Made by a program: the position numbers and the translations under genes. A stretch of DNA of 35,280 nucleotides from Gammaproteobacteria bacterium (lineage in GTDB: Bacteria > Pseudomonadota > Gammaproteobacteria > Pseudomonadales > Azotimanducaceae). The stretch lies in the NCBI GenBank assembly GCA_026706665.1, contig JAPOYI010000076.1, positions 1-35,280 on the forward strand. Reading direction: 5' to 3'. Below, piece by piece: positions 22,139 through 28,937 of this stretch. How positions within the stretch are numbered: the stretch's first letter is position 1; the number at the start of each line of letters is the position of its first letter. The notes below the pieces were generated by a model. The model had not been told where the DNA came from. It did not search any database and was given only the letters and a program-made list of their open reading frames with translations.

Positions 22139-22144
22139 CCGCCC

Positions 22145-22465
22145 TCAGCCCTCAGCAGCGCTGCCGCCGAGGCATGGCGGCGACATCGGCGCATCGCCGA
22201 AGCGCGCTTTCCAGTCGCGGGGCGTGTAGGCGTGAAGCGCGAGCGCGTGAACGGGGCCGGCGAGTTCTTCCTGCAGCACGGCATTCACCATGCGGTGACG
22301 GTCCAGGAGCCGAATGTCGTCGAAGCAATCAGCGACGATGACCACCCTGAAGTGCGACTCCGACCCGTCCGGCACGTTGTGGTTCGAACTCTCGTCGTTC
22401 ACCGTCAGGTGCACGGGTCCCAACGCTCCGGCAAGTTTGCTTTCGATGCTCTCGCGGATGGTCAT
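22145..22465 (-). CDS. bolA: BolA-family protein
   Basis: A 106-residue BolA/IbaG-type protein. The family features are MTIRESIESKLAGAL, the NDESSNHNVPDGSESHFRV segment, the helix-turn-helix-like RHRMVNAVLQEEL and the ending VHALALHAYTPRDW. BolA proteins bind monothiol glutaredoxins and Fe-S clusters, and BolA itself acts as a transcription regulator of shape and stress genes. The C-terminal tail after DW is about 20 residues. The ATG at 22465 is the natural family start; the frame continues upstream only as a shadow of the Uma2 gene. It converges on tesA with just six bases between the stops. Confidence 0.92.
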   Translation of the reverse strand: MTIRESIESKLAGALGPVHLTVNDESSNHNVPDGSESHFRVVIVADCFDDIRLLDRHRMVNAVLQEELAGPVHALALHAYTPRDWKARFGDAPMSPPCLGGSAAEG

Positions 22466-22654
22466 GCGGGGGAGTGTAGCGCATCGCCCGTTGGTCGACC
22501 GGCGCTGGGCCGACCCCTTTGAACAACGCACCGCGACCGGGTTGCATTCCCGAGGGTGCGAGCATTGATCGCAGAGACGCTCCCGCGACAGACTTCTTGA
22601 TCCAGGTTGAAGGGTCCGGTGGCGCCAGCATTCGGTGCGCCCTATACTCCCCGC

Positions 22655-23659
22655 ATGGACAACGCATCCCCTGTCGCGGTCGACCCGCGCACACCGTTGG
22701 CCGGGCCGCCGGTCTCCGAGCTGGAGTTCTTCGGCTGCAAGGCCATTCCCATGACCTATGAAGAGTTCGACCGCTACCAGGGCCGGCTCGAAGTCTGGGA
22801 CGCCGACACGGAAACCGCATGGATGGTCCGCGAACCCACCAGCGCCGACCACGAGATCCCCTCCCAGGGCCTTGCGGGACTGCTGGAGCGGATCGCGGCT
22901 GTGCGCGGCTCGCCGATCTCCTGCTACGGCTCGATGGACCTCGTGGTGCGCGATCCGCGAGGCAGGCCGCAGCGCATCATGCAGGCGGACCAGACCGTGT
23001 ACCTGCGCCCGTCGCGGGCCGAGTTCTCGCGGGCGGGAGCGCTGCTGGTGGGACGCGGCCGCTTTCCGGACGTGGTGCTGGAGGTGGACCACACCACCGA
23101 CGTGCGGCGGGGAAAGCTGAAGCTGTACGAGGCTTGGGGATTCCCGGAACTGTGGGTGGAGGTGCCGGAGCGGCGGGCGCCGAGCCGTCCAAAGAGCCGG
23201 ATGCCGGGGCTCGCGATTCATCTGCTGCGGGACGGTGACAGCGCCTACCGGATGTCGCCGCAGAGCGCGGCGTTTCCCGGCTGGCGGGCCGAGGATATCC
23301 ACGAGGCGCTGAACGAGGTCCGGCGTTCGGCGCGGACCAACGCGGTTCTGGAACGTCTCGGCCGGAGTCTGGGCGCGCGGGAGGGGACCGGGCCGGACCA
23401 CGACTCGCTGCTGCGTTCCCTGCGGGATCAGAGTCGGGCGCAGGGGATGGCGCAAGGACTGGCGGAAGGACTAGCGGAAGGCCGAGCGAAAATGGCGCGC
23501 CAGATGTTGCTGTCCCGGGGTATCGAGGTTTCGGACGGATTCCCGTCCGACACGGCGGCTCTCGCCGGACTGTCCGAGGCGACCATCGTCCGGGCGGCGG
23601 TCGCTTGCGACAGCGAACAGGACTTCAACGCGCGCCTGGCCCGCACCCGCGGCAGTTGA
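22655..23659 (+). CDS. Uma2-family PD-(D/E)XK nuclease-like protein
   Basis: A 334-residue protein of the Uma2 (DUF820) family of putative restriction-like endonucleases, often seen in many copies near mobile DNA. The start of the domain is MTYEEFDRY. The nuclease core FPDVVLEVD puts acidic residues at 139, 143 and 145, with lysines at 154 and 156 (RRGKLKLYEAWGFPELWVEV). The C-terminal tail has QG/EG repeats (AQGMAQGLAEGLAEGRA) and a RGIEVSDGFP segment, as in related transposase-linked nucleases. The ATG at 22655 follows a TATACT hexamer by six bases and has no visible ribosome site, so the mRNA may be leaderless. Substrate and role are unknown. Confidence 0.8.
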   Translation: MDNASPVAVDPRTPLAGPPVSELEFFGCKAIPMTYEEFDRYQGRLEVWDADTETAWMVREPTSADHEIPSQGLAGLLERIAAVRGSPISCYGSMDLVVRDPRGRPQRIMQADQTVYLRPSRAEFSRAGALLVGRGRFPDVVLEVDHTTDVRRGKLKLYEAWGFPELWVEVPERRAPSRPKSRMPGLAIHLLRDGDSAYRMSPQSAAFPGWRAEDIHEALNEVRRSARTNAVLERLGRSLGAREGTGPDHDSLLRSLRDQSRAQGMAQGLAEGLAEGRAKMARQMLLSRGIEVSDGFPSDTAALAGLSEATIVRAAVACDSEQDFNARLARTRGS

Positions 23660-24005
23660 TGACCTGACTCCGGTCGAACCGTCACGCCTGGCGTCCTCCG
23701 GTCGGCCGCGCAGAGTCGCTTCGCTGCCGTGGTGCCGGCCGGAGCGCAGCTCGGCTCAAGTCGTCCGAATCGTGGCCCTGCCGCCGGAGAGCCGAGACAC
23801 CCCTTCCGTCCGTGCGCCCCACGCACCTGAAGGTGCACTTCCTGCCAGCGCCCGTCGCAGCTTGAACGGGCAAAAACTCTCGTAACGTCAGCGACTTACC
23901 CTGCCGACGGTTCCCCGCCCGTCGCGCGGCTTCCCCGACGAAACGCCGCCGCGGCTGCTTCCTGTACTACGGCTCAGCCGTGCGGCCCGAACAGGGAGCC
24001 GCGAC
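23660..24005. other. Non-coding stretch after the Uma2 gene
   Basis: About 345 bases without a convincing gene on either strand. A perfect 6-bp hairpin, GCACCT (23823-23828) with AGGTGC (23831-23836), lies about 165 bases after the Uma2 stop. No T-run follows it, so it is at best a weak terminator. Beyond this I see only the run-up to the ribosome site of a broken gene start near 24000. Confidence 0.4.
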
Positions 24006-24131
24006 ATGACCGACCAATCGAAATCCACCTTCGCCCTTGAAGGCATGGTGCGCGGGCGACGCCGCTACGCCACGCTCGGCAACACCAACCCTCCGGCACG
24101 TCGAACAGCATGTCTTGGCCTTTCGGGGTGA
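24006..24131 (+). pseudogene. Possible truncated gene start fused to antisense methyltransferase sequence
   Basis: A well-placed ribosome site (AGGGAG, seven bases upstream) precedes the ATG at 24006. About 28 sensible residues follow (MTDQSKSTFALEGMVRGRRR and a few more). From about 24085 the sequence becomes the antisense of the methyltransferase fragment, and the frame stops at 24131. This looks like the first part of a real gene cut off by a rearrangement. The original family is not recognised. Confidence 0.3.
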
Positions 24132-24336
24132 CGCCAAGCCACATCCTGTTGTCCTTGATCAGCGGGAATATCTCCTTGTAGGTGACGGCGTTCTGACTCC
24201 CGACGATCAGGAACTTCTTGCCGTATTGCATCAGTTGGGCGACGTATTCGCGGAACAGCGAAAACGGCGGATTGGTCACCACAATGTCCGCCTGGCTCTT
24301 CGCAGGTTTTCGTTCAAATGCGGGTTTGCTCCCGCA
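24085..24336 (-). pseudogene. Fragment of an EcoRI-type adenine-specific DNA methyltransferase
   Basis: About 80 residues match the middle of EcoRI-family N6-adenine methyltransferases. ADIVVTNPPFS contains the catalytic NPPF motif, followed by LFREYVAQLMQYGKKFLIVG, then AVTYKEIFPLIKDN, MWLGVTPKGQDM and LFDVPEGW. The frame is stopped upstream by a TGA at about 24339-24337, so the S-adenosylmethionine-binding N-terminus is missing. After the Trp near 24085 the homology ends and unrelated sequence continues to 23974. Both ends are therefore lost and no active enzyme is expected. The family was recognised by pattern only. Confidence 0.65.
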
Positions 24337-24417
24337 TCAAGCCCGTTGTCGGCGATCCGTTCCCGACACAGCAGGCGCATCGGCCTGACCCGACCACGCC
24401 GACGGCGCGAGCCTCGA

Positions 24418-24651
24418 TCATGCGTGCAGCGCCCTCGCGCGCCGTTCCGCAGCCGTCCGACCGCGCCGCGCCTGCGCAAGCTCGTAGCTCGCCTGCATCC
24501 GCATCCAGTGATCGGCCGTGCCCCAGCCGATGTCCTCCAGCGCCAGCGCCATGTTCGCCGACACGCCCGCCTTGCCGTTCAGCAGGCGCGACAGCGTGCC
24601 GCGCTCGCAGCCGAGACGCCTTTCGCTCCGGAACAGATCGGACATTGCCAT
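24418..24651 (-). pseudogene. HigA-like antitoxin remnant (XRE-type HTH), N-terminally truncated
   Basis: The last 65 or so residues match HigA/VapI-type addiction-module antidotes: RLGCERGTLSRLLNGKAGVS, then ANMALALEDIGWGTADHWMRMQ and ASYELAQARR. The normal start (HPGExLRE...L followed by the first HTH helix) is missing and is replaced by MAMSDLFRSER, so the DNA-binding fold is incomplete. No HigB toxin gene is seen beside it. A short ORF of 35 residues begins at an ATGA overlap with its stop but has no recognisable family. It is divergent from vapB across a small shared intergenic region. Confidence 0.55.
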
Positions 24652-24693
24652 GTGGCCACCGCATCCACCCCTTTCCATCCACGCGGTTACGGT

Positions 24694-24722
24694 TTGATGA
24701 TGTGATGACATCAAGTTATGCT
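24694..24722 (+). promoter_or_regulatory. vapB promoter with palindromic operator in the spacer
   Basis: TTGATG (24694-24699) and TATGCT (24717-24722) are separated by exactly 17 bases. Each matches the sigma-70 hexamer at four of six positions. Inside the spacer lies the palindrome TGATGT-GATG-ACATCA (24698-24713), a fitting binding site for the ribbon-helix-helix antitoxin and so for autorepression. The expected RNA start (about 24729-24730) falls on the ATG of the antitoxin gene. Confidence 0.5.
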
Positions 24723-24729
24723 CTGCATC

Positions 24730-24981
24730 ATGCGAACCACAATATCCCTTGACGATCAGCTTGGAAGGCGTGTGCAGCGCGCGGCCCGGGCACAGAAACT
24801 CAGCGTGAGCGCATACATTTCCAAGGTGCTGGACGACGCGCTGAAGCGTCGAGTACGAAGGGAACCGCCGCCATTCGAGTTGATCACGGTCCGCAAGGTT
24901 CGCGTTCGGCCGGACGTCGATCTCGATCAGCCGAGAGCGCTGGACGCAGAAGACGACGAAGCGCGGTTCGGGGTGCGCTGA
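24730..24981 (+). CDS. vapB: VapB-type ribbon-helix-helix antitoxin
   Basis: An 83-residue antitoxin. The N-terminal strand RTTISLDDQL and the helices RRVQRAARAQKLSVSAYISKVL form a ribbon-helix-helix DNA-binding fold. The acidic/basic C-terminal tail (FELITVRKVRV onward) would bind and block the toxin. The start is placed at the ATG of MRTTIS; an ATG four codons upstream (24718) is in frame but overlaps the -10 hexamer. No ribosome site is seen, consistent with a leaderless transcript. The vapC gene follows 15 bases later. The specific VapB subfamily is not determined. Confidence 0.8.
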   Translation: MRTTISLDDQLGRRVQRAARAQKLSVSAYISKVLDDALKRRVRREPPPFELITVRKVRVRPDVDLDQPRALDAEDDEARFGVR

Positions 24982-24996
24982 AGGGGACATGACGGA

Positions 24997-25440
24997 ATGC
25001 TGCTTCCCGACGTAAACGTGCTGATCTACGCGCACGTTGAGGACGCGGTCGCCGAACATGCCGACTACGCGCGCTGGCTGACGAGGCTGGCGACCGGACC
25101 GGAACCGTTCGCGCTTTCCGTCCTCGTGCTGTCCGGTTTCGTCCGCATCGTCACGAATCCCCGCATCTTCGATCCCCCGTCGCAGCTCGAGACGGCGTTT
25201 GCCTTCGTGTCGTCGCTGGTGGCCCGGCCAACGGCCCGAGTTGTCGGCCCCGGCCCCGATCATCTGGAGATCTTCGCGCAGTTGTGTCGGGAAGCGGGCG
25301 CGACGGGAAAGCTCGTTGCCGACGCCCAGCACGCCGCCGTGGCGATCGAGCACGGCTGCACGATGGTCTCGACGGACTCCGACTTCGGCCGGTTCGCATC
25401 GCTTCGGTGGCAACATCCCCTGCGCGGCGACCGAACGTGA
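24997..25440 (+). CDS. vapC: VapC-type PIN-domain ribonuclease toxin
   Basis: A 147-residue PIN-domain toxin. Acidic active-site residues are visible at Asp5 (LLPDVNVLIYA), Asp109 (KLVADAQHAAVAI) and Asp127/Asp129 (STDSDF). The middle segment SGFVRIVTNPRIF is the version seen in the VapC subgroup that carries FxRxxTNP in place of a central glutamate. PIN toxins cut tRNA or rRNA and are held inactive by the cognate VapB. The gene looks intact. It ends 25 bases before the priA start on the same strand, so read-through from the toxin-antitoxin promoter into priA is likely. Confidence 0.85.
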   Translation: MLLPDVNVLIYAHVEDAVAEHADYARWLTRLATGPEPFALSVLVLSGFVRIVTNPRIFDPPSQLETAFAFVSSLVARPTARVVGPGPDHLEIFAQLCREAGATGKLVADAQHAAVAIEHGCTMVSTDSDFGRFASLRWQHPLRGDRT

Positions 25441-25465
25441 CCATGCGTCCGCGCCGGATCGGCCC

Positions 25466-27739
25466 GTGACGCGGCCAGTCGTTCAGGTCGCGGTACCTCG
25501 CCCCTTGCGTCGCATTTTCGACTATTCGCTTCCGGCGCAACTTCCACAGCCAAGCATCGGCGCCCGGGTCCGCGTGCCGTTTGGCCGCTCCGAGGTGCTG
25601 GGAATCGTCACCGGGTTCCGCCAGATGTCTTCGCATCGCCTCAAACCCCTGATCGACATCCTCGATGAAGATGCGCTGCTGGCGCGGGACCTGATCGCGC
25701 TGGCCGAGTGGCTGAGCAGCTACTATCACCACCCGCTGGGCGAGGTCTATGCGACCCTCCTGCCGAGCGCGGCCAAGCGCGGCGCACTGCCGAAGCCGCG
25801 ATGGCCGCTTGCCTGGACCGCGGCGACCGATGACGGAGGACGACTCGCGCGCGCGCCTCGTCAGCGGCAGGCGTTCGAGACCTTGCAGGGCCTCGGGGCG
25901 ACCGTGCCCGAGCGGGAGCTACGGACGGCGGGCATCGACCGGAGGACGTTAGCCGCACTCGCCGACAAGGGACTCGCACAGTCCTCCGAAACGAAGCCGA
26001 CCTATCGGGTCGAGCGTTCTCCCATATCCCTCAACCCGGAGCAGCGAGCGGCGGTCAACACAATCCATGCGTCGATCGGCACCCACGCCACCCACGTGCT
26101 TGACGGGGTTACCGGCAGCGGCAAGACGGAAGTCTACATGCGGGTGATCGCGAAGGTTCTCGACACCGGCGGCCAAGTCATGGTGCTGGTGCCGGAAATC
26201 GGCCTGACGCCGCAAGCGATGGCGCACTTTCGCCGCCGTTTCGGCGGCGCGGCGGCGCTGCACTCCGCCGAAACAGACAACGCCCGTCTCAACATCTGGG
26301 CGCAATGCAAATCGGGGGATCACCGCATCCTCGTCGGGACGCGCTCTGCCGTGTTCACGCCGTTCGCCGATCTCCGCCTGATAATCGTGGACGAAGAACA
26401 CGACACGTCGTTCAAGCAGCAGGAGGGATTGCGCTATTCAGCCCGTGACGTCGCGCTGAAACGCGCTCAGCTCCTGGAGATTCCCACGGTGCTCGGCAGC
26501 GCCACGCCATCGCTGGAGACCCTGGCCAACATCGCCCGCGGACGGTACCGGCGAAACGTTCTGAAATCACGTGCCGGGGGTGCCTCGATGCCGCAATTCC
26601 GCGTGATCGACATTCGTGGCCGACGCTTGCGGGACGGCTTGAGCGATACTCTGCTGCACGCAATCCGCCGTCACCTGGATGCCGGGAATCAAGTCCTCGT
26701 CTTCATCAACCGGCGCGGATTCGCGCCGACCTGCCTGTGCTCGGCATGCGGCTGGCAGGCGCGATGCGCCGACTGCGATGCGCGACTGACCCTGCATGAG
26801 TCCCCGCGAGCATTGCACTGCCACCATTGCGACAGGCGCTACCGCTATCCGGATGCCTGTCCCGACTGCGGCGCCGATACCCTCGTTCACCTCGGCACGG
26901 GAACCCAGCGCATAGACGCCGCGCTGCGCGAACACTTCCCGGAGCTTCCGCTCTACCGCATCGACCGCGATACCGCGCAAGGGCCGACAAGGTTTGCCGC
27001 ACAACTCGACACGATCCGCCGGGAGGGTGCCGCCATTCTTGTCGGTACCCAGATGCTGGCCAAGGGCCACCACCTGCCCGCGGTCACGCTCGTCGCCGTG
27101 GTAGACGCGGACAACGGTTTCCTGTCATCGGATTTCCGCGCACCCGAGCGAACCGCGCAGAACATCGTGCAAGTCGCCGGGCGCGCCGGACGTGCCGAAC
27201 GTCCCGGTGAAGTCTGGATTCAGTCGTACGACCCCGACAACCCGAACCTCAAGGCCCTGATCCAGCGCGGCTATGCCGGCTTTGCGGCGATTCAGGCGGC
27301 TGATCGTCGCTCGGCCCGATTGCCGCCATACGCGGCGATGGCCATGCTGCGAGCCGAAAGCACGAACGCCCATGCGGCCGTCGAACTGTTGCGGCTCGCA
27401 TCGGACATCATCCGTCGAGCCTGGGACAACCATGGGCGCCGAACGTCGGGCGACCGCCCTGGGAGACCCGTCCAGAGCCGGTCGGAGGCACCCATCGAGC
27501 CGGGTAGCGGGTCATGGAAATCCGCGGCAACCGCGGGAGACACCCACCCGGAGTTCGAGCTGATGGGTCCGGTCCCCGCCCCCATCCCGCGCCTGCGCAA
27601 CCGCTTCCGCTACCAGTGCATGATCTGCTCGCGGCGGCGCGGCCCCCTGCACGCGGCCCTGTCGGCCCTCGAAGCCGCGGAACTCGTGGTCCCGAAAGTG
27701 CGCTGGTCCATTGACGTGGACCCCCTCGATACGTTCTGA
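25466..27739 (+). CDS. priA: Primosomal replication-restart helicase PriA
   Basis: A 757-residue 3'-5' helicase that reloads the replisome at stalled forks. The N-terminal DNA-binding domain starts VVQVAVPRPLRRIFDY. Walker A GVTGSGKT lies at 214-221 and the DEEH box at about 309-312. Eight cysteines for two zinc ions lie at about 422-471 (CLCSACGWQARCADC, CHHCDRRY, ACPDCGA). Helicase motifs TQMLAKGHH and QVAGRAGRAERPG follow. The C-terminal domain resumes at ELMGPVPAPIPRLRNRFRYQ. Between Trp653 and about residue 696 is an unusual Gly/Ser/Arg/Pro-rich insertion of about 42 residues. The start is the GTG at 25466, matching the family N-terminus; the frame runs further upstream within vapC. Confidence 0.96.
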   Translation: MTRPVVQVAVPRPLRRIFDYSLPAQLPQPSIGARVRVPFGRSEVLGIVTGFRQMSSHRLKPLIDILDEDALLARDLIALAEWLSSYYHHPLGEVYATLLPSAAKRGALPKPRWPLAWTAATDDGGRLARAPRQRQAFETLQGLGATVPERELRTAGIDRRTLAALADKGLAQSSETKPTYRVERSPISLNPEQRAAVNTIHASIGTHATHVLDGVTGSGKTEVYMRVIAKVLDTGGQVMVLVPEIGLTPQAMAHFRRRFGGAAALHSAETDNARLNIWAQCKSGDHRILVGTRSAVFTPFADLRLIIVDEEHDTSFKQQEGLRYSARDVALKRAQLLEIPTVLGSATPSLETLANIARGRYRRNVLKSRAGGASMPQFRVIDIRGRRLRDGLSDTLLHAIRRHLDAGNQVLVFINRRGFAPTCLCSACGWQARCADCDARLTLHESPRALHCHHCDRRYRYPDACPDCGADTLVHLGTGTQRIDAALREHFPELPLYRIDRDTAQGPTRFAAQLDTIRREGAAILVGTQMLAKGHHLPAVTLVAVVDADNGFLSSDFRAPERTAQNIVQVAGRAGRAERPGEVWIQSYDPDNPNLKALIQRGYAGFAAIQAADRRSARLPPYAAMAMLRAESTNAHAAVELLRLASDIIRRAWDNHGRRTSGDRPGRPVQSRSEAPIEPGSGSWKSAATAGDTHPEFELMGPVPAPIPRLRNRFRYQCMICSRRRGPLHAALSALEAAELVVPKVRWSIDVDPLDTF

Positions 27740-27770
27740 TTCTCGAATCCCCCACGCCGGCAGAGCCTCG

Positions 27771-28301
27771 ATGCCCGCACGAAACCAGAGAACGACTTCT
27801 CGCCCGTTCAGCGTGCCGTCCTTCGCCGCCGGCCTGATCGCTGGCGTGGCCGTCTGCATGGTTGTCGTATATCTCATCGAAGTCCCCGAGCGCGCCGACC
27901 AGACGTCGGCAGACACCCGGGACGCGCCGGTGGAAGGCGCGGGCGACCCGGATGGCGCGCAGCGTTTCGAGTTCTTCGAAAGCCTGCCCGCCGCCGAAGT
28001 GCCGACCGACACGGAACCCTACAAGACACTTACTCCCGGTGGATACGTCGCGCCGTCCGAGTACCTCGTGCAGGCCGGCTCGTTCCACGATGAGGACGAT
28101 GCAAACCGACTGCGGGCGCGGTTGATGCTGACTGGAATGGCAGCCGACATCACCATCCACACGCTGGATCAAGAAGACGGAACCTGGCACCGCGTGGTCG
28201 TTGGTCCGTTCAGCAGCAAGGAGGACGCCGAGAAGATGGTGGCCAGCCTGAAGGAGCACGAAGTGTCGCCGATCCTGCTGCAAGTGCCGCCCACACGCTG
28301 A
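27771..28301 (+). CDS. FtsN-like SPOR-domain protein
   Basis: A 176-residue bitopic membrane protein. A cytoplasmic basic N-terminus (PARNQRTTSRP) and one membrane helix (about 17-37) are followed by a linker containing FEFFESLPAAEV, the element found in FtsN-like proteins near the divisome-activating region. The SPOR domain (about 96-172) starts YLVQAGSFHDEDDANRLRA and ends near ILLQVPPTR, and binds denuded peptidoglycan at the septum. Position between priA and hslV is where ftsN lies in many gammaproteobacteria. That supports an FtsN-type role, although the protein is shorter than E. coli FtsN (319 residues). The start is the ATG at 27771. Confidence 0.85.
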   Translation: MPARNQRTTSRPFSVPSFAAGLIAGVAVCMVVVYLIEVPERADQTSADTRDAPVEGAGDPDGAQRFEFFESLPAAEVPTDTEPYKTLTPGGYVAPSEYLVQAGSFHDEDDANRLRARLMLTGMAADITIHTLDQEDGTWHRVVVGPFSSKEDAEKMVASLKEHEVSPILLQVPPTR

Positions 28302-28331
28302 AGCCAGGCCCATCGCCAAATCAGTTCCATC

Positions 28332-28362
28332 GGTTGAAATCCCTCTTCACCCTCCCCACTAT
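28332..28362 (+). promoter_or_regulatory. Sigma-32 (heat-shock) promoter candidate for hslVU
   Basis: GGTTGAAA (28332-28339) and CCCCACTAT (28354-28362) are separated by 14 bases. The known RpoH consensus is CTTGAAA, 11-16 bases, CCCCATnT, so both boxes match well. The site ends 32 bases before the hslV start, a good leader length. hslVU is a classical heat-shock operon in E. coli, so the finding fits expectation. Confidence 0.6.
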
Positions 28363-28394
28363 CAGACGTTGACCACTGACGGGAGCCCCGCGCC

Positions 28395-28937
28395 GTGCAG
28401 CAATTCAGAGGGACGACGATACTGTCGATTCGCCGTGGCGACATGGTAGCCCTCGGCGGCGACGGCCAGGTGTCCATGGGCGACACGATCATGAAGGGCA
28501 ATGCGAACAAGGTGCGGCGCCTCTACAAGGATGCCGTCCTGGCCGGATTCGCCGGCGGAACCGCCGATGCGTTCACCCTGTTCGAGCGCTTCGAAGGCAC
28601 CCTGGACAAGTATCGCGGGAACCTGACCCGCGCCGCCGTCGAGCTTGCGAAGGACTGGCGCTCCGACCGGGCGCTGCGGCGCCTGGATGCGTTGCTGGCG
28701 GTCGCCGACAGTTCGACCTCCCTGGTGATCAGCGGCAACGGCGACGTCATCGAGCCCGAGGCCGGAATCATCGCGATCGGGTCGGGCGGGGCCTACGCAC
28801 AGGCGGCGGCGAAGGCATTGCTGGAGAATTCCCCGCTGGACGCGGAGTCAATCGTGGTCAAGAGCCTGGCCATTGCCGCGGACATCTGCGTCTACACGAA
28901 CCATCAGACCACCGTCGAGACATTGACCACCGCATGA
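28395..28937 (+). CDS. hslV: HslV, proteolytic subunit of the HslVU protease
   Basis: A 180-residue threonine protease of the proteasome beta-subunit fold, forming double hexamers driven by HslU. The segment [11 protein letters not shown] contains the catalytic threonine (Thr7 of the ORF). [40 protein letters not shown] and [20 protein letters not shown] are family signatures. The start is GTG, and MQQFRG precedes the catalytic Thr, so a six-residue leader must be removed. E. coli HslV loses only its Met. The stop overlaps hslU as ATGA. Confidence 0.97.
   Translation: MQQFRGTTILSIRRGDMVALGGDGQVSMGDTIMKGNANKVRRLYKDAVLAGFAGGTADAFTLFERFEGTLDKYRGNLTRAAVELAKDWRSDRALRRLDALLAVADSSTSLVISGNGDVIEPEAGIIAIGSGGAYAQAAAKALLENSPLDAESIVVKSLAIAADICVYTNHQTTVETLTTA

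Noticed and set aside
24313-24423. A 35-codon minus-strand ORF starting in an ATGA overlap with the HigA-like stop
   Set aside because: It has no recognisable family and lies in a decayed region; the overlap is likely fortuitous.
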